From Epiperipatus broadwayi (lineage: Eukaryota; Onychophora; Udeonychophora; Euonychophora; Peripatidae), in NCBI GenBank assembly GCA_028023455.1, contig JAQFVV010000286.1, positions 1,050,516 to 1,114,515 on the forward strand: DNA of 64,000 bases. Reading direction: 5' to 3'. A program made the translations under genes and the position numbers. The notes beneath the pieces were generated by a model. That model searched no databases. It worked only from the letters and a program-made list of their open reading frames with translations, and had not been told where the DNA came from. Of the stretch, positions 1 through 10,760 are shown piece after piece (positions within the stretch are counted from its first letter, which is position 1; every line of letters begins with the position of its first letter).

Positions 1-2466
1 AACCTATAAAAAAGACGCGACAGAATATAACAGGATCTTTTTCATCATTTTGCTATAGTCAAGGACAGACCTATTTTCTGTGTCTTAACAAATAAAGTTT
101 TTCAATATTTTTTTTTGTGTGTAAAACCATAAAACATGGAAAAATAGTGGAATTATCTGCCCGTTCAATCATTTAGAGGGCAGTTGCAAAAAGTTTCCGG
201 GGAAGCGGCAGCAAAGTGTAAAAAAAAAAAAGAAACCTATGAGGTAAAAAAAAAAATGCTTTATAAAAAAAATGGATTTGCATAAACATCGTCTCACGAG
301 TAAAGGAACAGGGACCAACTGGATCAATTCACATCATAAAAGGGATAATCAAAGTGCACTCACCTCTTCGGACAGAAAAAGAAAACTTTTAGTGAAGCAT
401 TATAAAGTTTGCGATTATTATTTCTGACAAAGAAACTTCTCTTTACACCATAAGAACTGAAGTCAATCAATGGGCGAATAAATAGTGAACGAACAGACTC
501 ATATATATATATGGTATGATTTTTTTTTATATAAAATGTGCGTGTATTAATTTTTTTTTATATGTAATAAAAGGGGATGATTTTTTTTAATTATCTCTAA
601 AAGTAATATAATTTATTAAATGAAAATGATCGGAAAGACTCAAATATATTTATTATTTCATATTCATTTATCCGTTATTATTTTGATAAACAAATAGATT
701 TTGATACCCTCCTATTTCACATCTTGGTATCGGTTATATGTAAATCTTTTAGCAAAATATCCAAAAGCCTTTCCCTTCATTTACTCATTCATTTTTTTTT
801 TTGTCGTTATCGTTGTCGCAACACATTTAGAGATACACATAGCAATTTTATCATTTTTATTTAGTCAACCAATCTAAAATATAAAGTCATTTCCGATGTA
901 TTTTATCATTAATCTTGCCAATTTTCTTTTATATAATCCAATAAATTGAGTTAATTTAAGTATCAAGACTAGTTTAATTATTTTGTTTTATTTGGATTGC
1001 ATAAGATGACGTAGCTATTTAAGTAACAAGATTCAAACTCAGCTTGGTAAGTGAATTAGAATATAAGATAAGGTATGTTTTGCTTATTAGTATTTTATTT
1101 TGTTTCCATATGAATTTTATATTTACATTTGCATTCGAATATTATATATATATATATTCTCATTTATCTTAGTTAATATTACCAAGTCAATCATTTCATG
1201 TTCGTCTGATTCAGTCATAAAAATCTAAATAGATCGTACTTTATCGTTTGGTTCAGAATAATTCGTCTTGGATATTTTTCTTAAACTCCTATAAAATGAA
1301 GAGAATAAACTTCATTGACCGATTTAATTGAATATTGTTTTGATTTGTATAAATATCAATTATAATCATATGTTTTAATTGTTGCCGGTCAATTTTTATT
1401 CAATTGTTTAAAATTTCAAACAGATTGTATTAATACTCACAGGTGAATAAACATCCAATAGAAACTTGATATGTCTTTTATGTAATGTGGTTGGACATTG
1501 TAGAGTTAGAGATGAGCTAATAGAGTGTTGATATTAAACTCCAGTGAAGTATTCTATTTTAAAACATAAACGAAGCACTAATTAAGCATCACTTTATTGA
1601 AAGATATTTATAAATTATTTATAAATTATTTTGTAGCTTCTTAGTAAACCATAGACGTATATTAATTTGTTTAAACATTTAAGTGAATGCATAAATTTTC
1701 AAAGTGTTTATAAAATTATAATAAAACCAGTTGATGCCCACAGAAAATTATTAATTAGAGATTGAAGTAGAAAGAAATATATATCGCTTATTGACACGAA
1801 TGTTTATCTTTCTATTTAGCGTTTATTAAGATAGATAGATATATATTTGGGTTCAAGTATTATTTTGTTTTGATATTTAAATAATGTCTATATGTAAACA
1901 AATGTTTTGTAAAGTACTATTACAGGTACTTAGAAGCTTATCCATTAAGTTAAAAAGGCAGCATCTTTAAATAATAAAGTAGATTTAAATTATTATAACA
2001 GTAACAGGCTAATAAAATATATATATATATTGGAATCTGTTTTAGTTATTAATTGGATTTGATTTTGATTAGATTGCCAATCAAGTAGTTAGCCTAATCC
2101 TATATTATTGTTTAGGGCAATAGTAGTTGGTTTCACTGCTCTTTGCAATTTATGTTGTAATTGTGATGGATTTGTTGATGTCTGGAGCAGATAGTCTCAT
2201 TATTCCTTCATTTCACATATAACTTAAGTAAATTAAACTTTAAGAGAATTTGTGCTTTGTGATGGTTTATTACATAACGGCGACCCGATTGAGCTAGACC
2301 AGATTAATTTAAATTAGATTTTTAGATTTTTTTTTTATCAGATCAGATTGATCATCCTAACCATCACCTTCATCCATCAATTCAATCAGTTACAAATTGG
2401 CACCAACATTTTGGGCCTTCTTTCTTCAATTTAAATGGAATACAGCATTCAACAATTCCGACGGTT

Positions 2467-2468
<2 letters not shown>
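1..2468. other. AT-rich stretch, no recognisable gene
   Basis: I see no conserved protein and no element I can name. Short (AT)n tracts lie near 507-516, 1141-1157 and 2019-2031. An ATG frame at 272-427 (+) is open for 51 codons and is rich in Lys, His and Ser. It lies in a patch of raised GC, but a frame this short is common by chance and nothing in it resembles a known family. At 2280-2425 GC also rises and the segment contains a possible primer-binding-site-like string, treated in the findings. Confidence 0.6.

Positions 2469-2469
<1 letters not shown>

Positions 2470-2510
<41 letters not shown>
2470..2510. repeat. (AT)n microsatellite
   Basis: About 20 uninterrupted TA dinucleotides. The tract is preceded by GGTTACA and followed by the sequence shared with the foldback near 51.8 kb, so it marks a junction between two repeats. 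Confidence 0.95.
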
Positions 2511-2512
<2 letters not shown>

Positions 2513-2514
<2 letters not shown>

Positions 2515-2670
2515 TTCAATGTCTGTATTTCTTCAAATCAATATATGTAATCTTATAATTGAATATTTATAAATACAGTATTTAGATATATATAAAGTAT
2601 AATTTTAAAAATTTTATCTACTTAAGAGGTCTTTTGACTATCCTCATAATCTTTGTCAACTAACACTTTG
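2513..2670 (+). repeat. Dispersed repeat shared with the 51.8-kb foldback
   Basis: From the end of the (AT)n tract the sequence aligns by eye with 51818-51958. It shares TGTCTGTATTTCTTCAAA, the ATACAGTATTTA block and the stretch ending in TTTGTCAAC. After that point the two copies diverge: here unique sequence follows, whereas the other copy folds back on itself. This is non-coding and of unknown class. Confidence 0.6.
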
Positions 2671-2801
2671 AAAGGCTAACCTTTCTACAATTCGATGACC
2701 TTAACATTTGTTGCTTGTCTGTTAAGTCTTGTTTGTATTTGTATATTAGCATAGCTTCCTTTATTTCCTTTTTTTTCAATTTGCAATATATATATATATA
2801 T

Positions 2802-2820
2802 ATCATCATCATCATCATTA
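2802..2820 (-). repeat. (TGA)n 3' tail of the LINE
   Basis: The minus strand reads repeated TGA/ATG triplets directly after the stop codon and then runs into (AT)n. RTE elements end in short tandem repeats rather than poly(A). The stop codon (2821-2823) merges with the tail, leaving essentially no 3' UTR. Confidence 0.85.
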
Positions 2821-3567
2821 TCAACCATTATCAATCCACTGCAGGATAATCCATCTTCTTCGATCTTTAGCTTCTCTTCTCCACATCATCCCTACACATT
2901 TTCTTATTTCATCCATCCATCTTACATGTGGTCTCCTTCTGGGTCTTTTACAATCTCTTGGAATCCAGTTTAAAATTTCAATTGTCCATCTATTATCATC
3001 TCTTCTAGCAATATGTCCAGCCCAACTCCACTTCAATCTTTTAATTTTTTCAATGAGGTCAGTAACACCTGTTTGTTCTCTTACCCATACATTGCGTTTT
3101 TGATCTCTTCTTGTTACTCCCAACATACATCTCTCCATACTTCTTTGAGTGGTCTGAAGTCTCTGTATTGATCTTCTATTAAGTGTCCAAGTCTCAGATC
3201 CATAAGTAAGAACTGGTAAAACACATTTGTTAAAAACCTTTCTTTTCAAACACATAGGCATATTTCCTTTTAATATCAAGTTATTTCTACCAAAAGCACT
3301 CCAACCAAGTTTAATTCTATGATTAATTTCCTCTATTATGTTTCCATCTGTATTAATAATCTGACCAAGGTATTTGTAACTCTTAACTTCTTCTAATTCA
3401 TCATAATCAATCTTTATTTTCATATTTTGAGCAAATCGATTAAACATTACTTTAGTCTTTTTAACATTTATCTTTAGTCCTACTTTCCTACTTTCATCTG
3501 ATAACTCCTGCAACATTTCCTGCAGCTTGGAAGCATTATTTGCAAAAACAACTACATCATCTGCGAA
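2821..3567 (-). pseudogene. LINE reverse transcriptase 3' part, out of frame
   Basis: This is the continuation of the same reverse transcriptase in the next frame. It opens with the FADD catalytic box (codons 3556-3567), then SKLQEML, KINVKKTKVMF, the YKYLGQII motif, a thumb region with YGSETWTLN, and a C-terminal part with WAGHIARR and PRRRPHVRWMD typical of RTE/CFDP2-like proteins. No ATG stands at its true beginning; the first Met (3514-3516) is internal, so this is not a separate gene. It ends at TGA 2821-2823, fused to the repeat tail. One base too many between the codons before FADD and FADD itself causes the break; sequencing error cannot be excluded. Confidence 0.9.
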
Positions 3568-5791
3568 GATCTAAATGACTTAAATAATCTCCATTTACTT
3601 TCACTCCTTTAGTTTCCCATTTTAATCCACAAAATACTTCTTGCAGCACTGCTGTAAAAAGTTTTGGAGATATGGAGTCACCTTGTCTTACACCTTTCTC
3701 AATGTTGACTTTCCCAGTATCATTATGTAATCTAATTGTTGCTGTTGCATTTTTATAAATATTCTTTAAAATATGACAATATCCTGGATCTATACCTTGA
3801 TGATCCAATGCTTTAATCACTGAAGAAATGTTTATAGAATCAAATGCCTTTTCATAATCTACAAATCCAAAACATAATGACAACTCATATTCATTTGTCC
3901 TTTCTATAACTTCTCTCAATACTTGAATATGATCTACTGTACTAAAACCACTTTTAAATCCAGCTTGTTCTCTTGGTTGGTGAAAATCCAAGGTTCTCTG
4001 TAGACGAGTTGTAATTATCTTGGTAAAAATTTTATATAAAACTGATAAAAGGCTGATAGGTCTGTAATTTCTAATATCTTCTTTATCACCTTTTTTAAAT
4101 ATTAATATTATTACTGCATTCTTCCAATCATCTGGTACATCTTTATCATTTAGACATTTGGTATATAACTTTGCTAATATTTTTTCTGTTTCTTCACCTG
4201 CTTCTTTTAATATATCAATTATAATTCCATCATTACCTGGAGCCTTTCCTTTTTTCATACATTTAATTGCATTTCTCACTTCTTCATTTAAAATTCTGGG
4301 CAATTCGGAAGATGTAATAGATATAGGAGGTACTTGTTCTTTATTACTATATAATTCTTGATAAAAATCTTCTACCAATTTCATAATGTCATCCCTCTTT
4401 TTAGTAATAATTCCATCTTTTTTCCTTATTGCAGATATTAATTTCCTACCAATACCAAAATGTTGTTTTACATTCTTAAGACTTTTATTTTCTTCTACAG
4501 CTTTTCTTGCTAGTTCACAGTTATACTTTCTTATATCATTTTCAACTCTTTTCCGCACCATTTTACAAAATTCGAGATATTCAATTCTTTTTAATGCATC
4601 ATTCTTGCATATCTTCATATTCCTTCTTTTCTTCATAAGTTCTCTAGTCTCAGTAGAAATTTTATTAGTCAATTGCTGCTTTTTTCTACCAGCTATCTTT
4701 GTTGCAGTTTTTAAAAGTGTATCAGTTATTTTCATATTAATTTCATTCAAATCTGAATCATGTTCAAAATCTACTAATACTTGAAACCTATTTGTAAGTT
4801 CTAATTTAAATTCATTAGAATGTTTCTGAAGATTAGGAATATCAACTGTAAATATAGTTTTTCTTAATAATTTTTGTCTCTCTAGTTTTACATTAACATG
4901 TATCTTACCCCTTACTAATCCATGATCACTTCCTGTGTTAAATTTATTAAGAACATTACAATCTTGAAATATGTATTTCCTGTTAGTCAAAATATAATCT
5001 AATTCTGCTGTACCTTCATTTGGATGCTTCCATGTCCATTTCCTTCTAACATTTTTCTCAAAAAAAGAATTCATAATATAAAGTTTTTCCTTCTCTGCAA
5101 ACTCCACAAGTCTATGTCCTCTCTCATTTCTATTACCATAACCAAAATTACCTACAACACTTTCATCTTTCATTTGTTTACCAATTCTAGCATTAAAATC
5201 TCCCATAACAATTTTAAAATGTTGTTTACTCTGATCAAAAGCCTTTTGTACATCCATATAAAAATCTTCTACTACTTCATCACTGTGAGAACTTGTTGGG
5301 GCATAAACCTGAATTATCTGCATTTGATATCTGCTATTAAGTTGTATAACTAATCTTGCCACTCTGTCTGATACACCATCAATCTCCACAATATTGTTCT
5401 TCCACTTTTTATTTATAATGAATCCTACTCCACTTGTATTTCCAATATTTGTGCCTTTATAATAGAGCATATGTCCACTTTTTAAATCAATTGTCTCTTC
5501 ACCTTTTCTTCTAACTTCACAAAGTCCAATAATATCCCATTTAATATAAGAGAGTTCTTCTTCTAATTCTTGCAATCTTCCTTCACTTGAAAGTGATCTG
5601 CAGTTGTAAGTACCTAAATAAAAAGTTGTCATCAAATGGCAGCCTGGGTCCGCCTCCAGGATATTCTTAGCACCCTCCACCTTCGGCCACCAACCGCTGC
5701 CTTGGTTGGTGACTTTACAGCCTCCTGGGATTAAGGGCCATGCTTTATTTTTGTCTGTCATAATTGTATAATTGGGAAAAATCTTTATCAT
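3557..5791 (-). CDS. LINE endonuclease plus reverse transcriptase, 5' part of broken frame
   Basis: This 744-codon frame encodes the first three quarters of an RTE-type polyprotein, which nicks target DNA and copies its RNA there. Residues ~60-295 form the endonuclease: NCRSL near 63, the catalytic Glu of LCEVR near 92, GDFNARIG at ~197-204, LDYIL near 264 and SDHGLVRG near 288. Residues ~515-744 form the start of reverse transcriptase: GKAPGNDG near 515, NYRPISLL near 575, GFKSGFST near 611, FVDYEKAFD with the first catalytic Asp near 645, and [10 protein letters not shown] near 700. The linker between is Lys-rich. The start chosen is the first Met of the frame; [10 protein letters not shown] further in is an alternative. 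The frame stops at 3557 because of a 1-nt shift just before the second catalytic motif. As read it cannot give active enzyme. Confidence 0.92.
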   Translation of the reverse strand: MIKIFPNYTIMTDKNKAWPLIPGGCKVTNQGSGWWPKVEGAKNILEADPGCHLMTTFYLGTYNCRSLSSEGRLQELEEELSYIKWDIIGLCEVRRKGEETIDLKSGHMLYYKGTNIGNTSGVGFIINKKWKNNIVEIDGVSDRVARLVIQLNSRYQMQIIQVYAPTSSHSDEVVEDFYMDVQKAFDQSKQHFKIVMGDFNARIGKQMKDESVVGNFGYGNRNERGHRLVEFAEKEKLYIMNSFFEKNVRRKWTWKHPNEGTAELDYILTNRKYIFQDCNVLNKFNTGSDHGLVRGKIHVNVKLERQKLLRKTIFTVDIPNLQKHSNEFKLELTNRFQVLVDFEHDSDLNEINMKITDTLLKTATKIAGRKKQQLTNKISTETRELMKKRRNMKICKNDALKRIEYLEFCKMVRKRVENDIRKYNCELARKAVEENKSLKNVKQHFGIGRKLISAIRKKDGIITKKRDDIMKLVEDFYQELYSNKEQVPPISITSSELPRILNEEVRNAIKCMKKGKAPGNDGIIIDILKEAGEETEKILAKLYTKCLNDKDVPDDWKNAVIILIFKKGDKEDIRNYRPISLLSVLYKIFTKIITTRLQRTLDFHQPREQAGFKSGFSTVDHIQVLREVIERTNEYELSLCFGFVDYEKAFDSINISSVIKALDHQGIDPGYCHILKNIYKNATATIRLHNDTGKVNIEKGVRQGDSISPKLFTAVLQEVFCGLKWETKGVKVNGDYLSHLDLRR

Positions 5792-6080
5792 TTACACAAA
5801 CATTCATTCTGCCTTATCAGGCACTGAGAAGAAAGACCATGGTGTTTCTTGATCTTAAACTCAGAGGTAAAAAGCCAATAAACTCACCACGCTGGATAAT
5901 GCATGTTGGTGAGCAGCCCATCCATGTTCGTATACTATATGAATAAACATATAGTAATAACAGCTGCAACGACAAGAACGTATGGAGTGGACATTAGGAA
6001 TTTGCCCTGCTCGGTTCCTTTAAGGCCTCCAAGAGGAATCAAAGGGTCTCCTTTCAGTTAATAGCAAACTCCTTTCTGCA

Positions 6081-6083
<3 letters not shown>
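5792..6083 (-). other. 5' leader of the LINE
   Basis: About 290 nt between the (AT)n tract and the first Met. The distal part (5940-6080) is clearly richer in G+C than the surroundings. RTE promoters are internal and lie in this region, but I see no defined TATA box. The transition from GCAGCC to (AT)n at 6083/6084 is taken as the element's 5' border. Confidence 0.6.

Positions 6084-6140
<57 letters not shown>
6084..6140. repeat. (AT)n microsatellite
   Basis: About 28 TA units flanking the 5' end of the LINE; the partner tract at its 3' end is 2786-2801. The next sequence starts TTGTTAATT, as does the one after the 15414-15438 tract. Confidence 0.95.
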
Positions 6141-6143
<3 letters not shown>

Positions 6144-8096
6144 AATTAAATCTTTTACATTTTTCTGCATTATATTCTTATTCAGAAATAAAGTGATTTT
6201 ATTTTTATTAAGCATATAACAAGATGACATGTACTATGTATGCTTATGATATGACATAATTCATTTATTAAAAAATGATATTTTTAAAATTCCAGTATGC
6301 ATTTAATTTTTTTTAATATATACTTTTTTTTATAAAAATTATTTTTTAAAACAAATAATTTTTTATACACAATAAAAAAACACAGAATTTCATGTGCAAA
6401 TATTTTAAAAATGAATTGATAGGCAACTTCTAGGATATGTAAAATAATAATTATATTTTTATATGTATGATTTAATTAAATATGCATTTATAGTGAATTG
6501 AATTTTTTATAAAGTTATTTTAATTTTATATGTCAGAAATTTAAATAGCTTTTTATACTAAAAATAAAATTAAATAAATAATAATTGTATAGAAAACTGA
6601 TTATATATATATATATGCTTATACACATGAATAAATTTCTATATGAGTGTACAAATTTGTAAAACGCTGTTATATTGTAATATTTGAATACTCATATTAT
6701 AATATATTATGTTATATAATAAACATTTAAAAATAAATAATTATATAATTTAATATTTACATTGTTAACTCTCTGACATTTTAATGCTTTTCTGCCTTTC
6801 CATAGCACAATTTAAGTTCATAGTTCAACATTTAATTTGAATATTAAAACCATTATTTGACAATATGAGACAAGATATTATATGTGAATTGTTAGAAGTA
6901 TAAGTTTACAAATGAAAAAAAAATTCTAAAACCTCATGTTTAAACATCTCAAATGGAAACTGAAATTTATAATAATAACAATAACTTTATGTTTATTTGT
7001 TCTTCGTCATAATACTATCCTAAAAAGTAAATTAATCTTTGATGAATAAATCTTCATTTCAAAACATAAAAAGTCATTATAAATCTTTGAAATTCTGTTT
7101 AAATATTTAAAATTGCATTGTCTCTTATTATATTACAACAAAAGTTTAGAACCATGCTGTGTGGCAAATGCTTGATATATCATATTGATCATAATATTCT
7201 CTGTTTTCTTTTTAACATTACTACAACTTCCTTAATACGTATTTTTAAAAATGAAATGTATTTTTAAAAAATCTAAATGTAAACATGAATATATTTCTTT
7301 TTTAATAATTATTATAAAAATATTTTTTAAATATTTAAACAAGCTACAACATTGTACATTTTTTCCTTATTTTTGAGATGAATGGGGGAAAATGTTTGGA
7401 AGTTTGTTTATATGCTCAAAATAAAAAAAATCCATCAATCAGTAACCTCTAGGTTTTTGTCAGTTCACTTAAAAAGTTTTTTTGTGGACTACTGACATCT
7501 TCAGATTTTTAAACTAATAAATCAATCTTAATTTGTTATTTACTACAAATTAAGCATAATAATGCCAATACTATTGCAAAAAGGTCCAAAAATGTTTTAA
7601 AACCAATGCACAGCAGTAAAATCACAGTACTCAGTAAAACCTTAATTCTTATAATCATATGGTTAAGAAAAAAATGATTCTATATGGATGTCTTCTATGT
7701 AGGCCTTGAATTAAAAATAAAATAATAAAAGGTTCTAATTTTACAAAAAAACTATTAGTAACCATCATCAGTAACAATTAGTATAAGTCATTTTATTCAT
7801 AATTTTATGTAGAACAAATTTAAATGTAAAAATTTTTTTTTATTTTAAAACTTACATATGAAAATTCACAATTTATGAATACATTTAAAATTAATAACTT
7901 TAAAAATATATAAAACCTTTATTTTTTATTTTTATTTAATAATAATTATAGGTTATCAGCTTTATTGCTTTTATGGTATGTTAGTTTTATGAAGCATATA
8001 ATATTTTATCTTTATTATTATGAATTCTTATGTTATTATGAAAATTGCATCTTCCACCAAATGCCTAAAAATTATAGTAGCATAACTGGAAGCAAA
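6141..8096. other. AT-rich dispersed repeat, no gene
   Basis: I see no coding motif. The segment 7900-8090 aligns by eye with 34530-34690: both contain a GCTTTATT block, TAGTATGTT/TGGTATGTT followed by TTTTATGAA, and ATGAAAATTGCATCTT. This indicates a dispersed repeat whose right border here is the (AT)n at 8097-8110. Class unknown. Confidence 0.5.
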
Positions 8097-8111
8097 TATA
8101 TATATATATAT

Positions 8112-8148
8112 TGAAACAGTAAGATTCGTATTCGAATCTTAAGTTTCA
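8112..8148. repeat. Hairpin next to (AT)n
   Basis: TGAAAC pairs with GTTTCA, and inside it AAGATTCG pairs with CGAATCTT around a TATT loop. It sits immediately after the (AT)n tract 8097-8110, so it may be the structured terminus of a mobile element. Confidence 0.7.
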
Positions 8149-8639
8149 CCTTTTTCTGTCGTCTCTCACTGACCGGTCTATCCCGCCCAAATTTAAACTT
8201 TTTGATATCGAATTGTGTGTGTAGCAATATTAAAAATGTATAAATATATGTAGAATCCAGCATAAACACGCACACATTTCGATCTCAAATTAAAGGCAAT
8301 AAATGGGGATAAAATAATATAATTTAGATTTCTTTTAGTTATATAATTTTATATAATTTTAATCATTTAGTTTGGATTATAAAGTTCATATTTATTGCTT
8401 TGTTTAAATTTCGTTTAATAATAATTCTAAAAAAATCTGATGTAATATTTAATTAAAAGTTAAAATAATCTTATGTTTCCTTTTTGTCTTTGAAATTTAA
8501 AAGCATCGGTCAGTGATAGATAATAGATTAATTAAAGAAACATTCCCCAAAATGTAATTAGTAAATGTAAAATGTAAACAATAGAATGGCAGCTTTTTTT
8601 AATTAAAACCAACAAAATGCATTGATTATCCTCAGGGCA

Positions 8640-9025
8640 GATTAAGTAGAACCTAAAAATACCTTAACAAAAATGTGAAAGATCAAGATAAGAAAAGAGG
8701 CCATCTTAGACTGGCTGGAGACATTGACTTAAACTTTAGCTTTGTTCTCGATCACTGAGAGTCTCCAAAAATATAAAAATAATTTGTTCCTGCCAAGGTA
8801 TGACCGAGTAAAGCACCTAGATTATTCTCCATCGGGAGATGGCCTATCGGATGCTGAACTTTCCATTGCCCATCATAAATTCACCATGAAGATCTGCTGC
8901 CTGAAATAAATGAGAAAGCTGCTGCTGCTGTGAAAGTAAATGAAATATCTAAATACAAGAAAGAATTGGCACTCGTGAACTTTTTGCTGCTAAACTAATG
9001 GAATCAGAAAACTTCTTATAAAACA
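8640..9025 (+). pseudogene. Decayed coding-like fragment, unidentified
   Basis: GC and codon texture rise here. Reading across frames gives protein-like pieces: RGHLRLAGDIDLNFSFVLDH (ending at a stop), then NNLFLPRYDRVKHLDYSPSG followed by DGLSDAELSIAHHKF, then LLPEINEKAAAAVKVNEISK, and finally TRELFAAKLMESENFL before a stop. At least three frame changes and one stop interrupt it, so this would be an old processed or transposed pseudogene. I do not recognise the parent protein; the C-terminal half is charged and probably helical. It could still be chance. Confidence 0.35.
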
Positions 9026-9307
9026 GGTACCTGTCTGTGTTCAAACTCTAGAGTACTCTAATAATATGCTATAGCTCTTCTTTATAATACTTATCTAAAT
9101 TATAAAATGTAAAAACTATCATTTGTATAACTAAAATTGAATAATTAACCTAATGTGTAAATTTCTCTAATAATCTAGCTTACCTCATTCTATCTTTCTT
9201 GGGTGCATATTTCTAAAATCTACATTTTATCTATATTTATTATTTAACTATGCATGCTAATAATTGTCTCAATGTTCAAAGTTTAAATCTATGATCGCTT
9301 GAAATAG

Positions 9308-9380
9308 TGAATGCGTGTCAGATTTCATTAACATTACTTTCATAAATAATTCAATTTTCATATAAACCGACACGCATTCA
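9308..9380. repeat. 12-bp perfect inverted repeat
   Basis: TGAATGCGTGTC at 9308-9319 is the exact reverse complement of GACACGCATTCA at 9369-9380, with 49 nt between. It is GC-richer than the surroundings and could be a sub-terminal structure of an element. No further evidence. Confidence 0.6.
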
Positions 9381-9589
9381 ATGCTTCATTTATTGTAATG
9401 CAGGGGTCTACAACTTCGCAAATGGCTGGCAAATTAGTTGTAATCATTCCCAGTTTAGATATGTTTTGTATATATTAAATCTTAATGAATAATTCCATCA
9501 AATTACATTTCTTTGAGAGTCACCAACATTCTTTAGTAAATGTTGATAATGTAGGGCCGAATTAGAAATTTATTTAAAATCTCATCATA

Positions 9590-9868
9590 ATCGTTTATAC
9601 ATTATACATGTGTTACGTTTTAGAGACGCGATGACCCATTCCGCCGTGAAATTTCCGGATTCTTCAGGGTTGAAATTAACCCCAGTCATCCTACACAAGT
9701 GGGCATAATGGGTGCTCCCATAGGATTTGACAATGTCATGCAGCCAGCCGGCAAATTGCGACACGTACCGCTTGTCCCTGGTTATGCTTATGTGACACCT
9801 TACTTCGTCGGGCCGAGGCAGAGACCAGCCTGACAGTCTTATAAACTCATTCGCGGCATTGCAGTTTC
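9590..9868 (-). pseudogene. Coding-like island of raised GC, unidentified
   Basis: About 50% GC in a genome of about 25%. On the minus strand one frame is open for about 90 codons without an initiating Met near its start. It is bounded upstream by a TGA and runs on into AT-rich DNA. It contains GWSLPRPDEVRCHIS, RDKRYVSQFAGWLHDIV, THYAHLCRMTG and SGNFTAEWVIASLK, which has normal protein composition. I cannot assign a family. It may be an exon, part of a decayed mobile element, or an endogenised foreign sequence. It shares strand with the coding-like segment at 10470-10747 and may be part of the same original gene. Confidence 0.4.
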
Positions 9869-10142
9869 AATATACTGTCATTCCATATCGCTTTTCTAAA
9901 GTGTACCACGTATTATTCTATATATCACTCCGCCTCTGCATTATCTTCATAATTCACTCTCAAATAAATGTTTGCCCTTAGTCATAAAATAAATATTTTA
10001 ATTAAATAAATATATGTCCGCCGCTACTCTTAAATCTTACTTTAGACTCTTGCATTGCAAAGGTATAAATTCCCCAAGGCATGCATTAGAAATACTTACT
10101 CGAGAATTTTAGGTAGCTAGATTAAGCCTTCAAATAAGTGAA

Positions 10143-10400
10143 TTCCCTTTGTAAACATTACAGTATTGGAAATACCGCTACTGAGTCCTCAAGATAAAAT
10201 AATGTCTAAACCAATAAATGTATTCCTTTTGTAAACATTACAGTATCGGAAATACCGCTACTGAAGTCCTCAATGTAAAATAATGTCTAAATCAATAAAT
10301 GTATTCTTTAAAATATAATCATGTCGCAAATCCCACTACTGAAGCTTTGAATCCCTAAAATATTATTAGTAAATGATTTTATTAAAATGTATGAATAAAT
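10143..10400 (+). repeat. Tandem repeat, ~84-bp unit, about 2.5 copies
   Basis: Two close copies contain TTTGTAAACATTACAGTAT, GGAAATACCGCTACTGA and ATAATGTCTAAA..CAATAAATGTATTC, starting near 10146 and 10230. A third, degenerate copy follows with CCCACTACTGAAG. It lies between the two minus-strand coding-like segments. Confidence 0.85.
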
Positions 10401-10469
10401 AATTTTAAACTATACGTCTGCAGTTACGTTTCATTTATTCAATACCCATTCTATATAATATTTCCTCGA

Positions 10470-10747
10470 TTATGTAAATATGAATGTTTCATTAATATTA
10501 GTTTGATTATTGGCTAACTCGAGAATAAAATCATGAATCTCTTGCATATCCCTGACCACCGTGCCTAAGGAAATATTTACTAATGTCGCATCAGATGTGT
10601 TGTTTTGTGGATTGTATTGTAGAACCAATAAACTATGTTCAAACTCAGTAACACGGGTGGCTTCGCTACCTCGATGGTGCTGCTGTTCTGTATGGTGGTC
10701 GAATTCTGCACTATGTTTACGAGTCACACATTTTCTGACTGTTACAA
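10470..10747 (-). pseudogene. Coding-like segment ending at (AT)n, unidentified
   Basis: A minus-strand frame is open from the (AT)n tract to a TAA at 10470. After the AT-encoded Ile/Tyr stretch it carries about 90 residues of normal composition, including HSAEFDHHTEQQHHRGSEA, EHSLLVLQYNPQNNTSDA, LGTVVRDMQEIHDFILELA and NQTNINETF. GC is near 40%, above background. No Met begins the protein-like part, so its 5' end was apparently cut at the microsatellite. No family recognised. It could be the tail of a transposon protein or host exon. Confidence 0.35.
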
Positions 10748-10760
10748 TATATATATATAT
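10747..10760. repeat. (AT)n junction between two sequences
   Basis: Short (AT)n flanked by CTGTTACA on the left and TGTGACAGCC on the right, both resembling element termini. Confidence 0.8.

Larger units (their letters stand above)
2803..6083 (-). mobile_element. RTE/CFDP2-like LINE, near full length
   Basis: A non-LTR retrotransposon of about 3.28 kb reading right to left: a ~290-nt 5' leader, one long frame encoding an apurinic-type endonuclease then reverse transcriptase, and a 3' end of TGA/ATG triplets. RTE-clade elements typically are ~3.2 kb, encode about 1000 residues and end in short tandem repeats, as here. Both ends abut (AT)n tracts (2786-2801 and 6084-6140), so it probably inserted into a TA microsatellite; the target-site duplication cannot be read in such sequence. 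One single-base frameshift at the FADD box is the only clear lesion I see, so the insertion looks young. Confidence 0.93.

Noticed and set aside
272-427. 51-codon frame as a small gene
   Set aside because: No similarity recognised, no promoter or neighbouring exon, and a length common by chance.
625-640. GATCGGAAAGA string as a second adapter trace
   Set aside because: It differs from the adapter reverse complement (AGATCGGAAGAGC) and is only a partial match.
4158-5353. Plus-strand open frames inside the LINE
   Set aside because: Antisense shadows of the endonuclease/reverse transcriptase frame.
10143-10400. CRISPR-like array
   Set aside because: Units are contiguous ~84-bp copies without spacers, in a eukaryotic genome.
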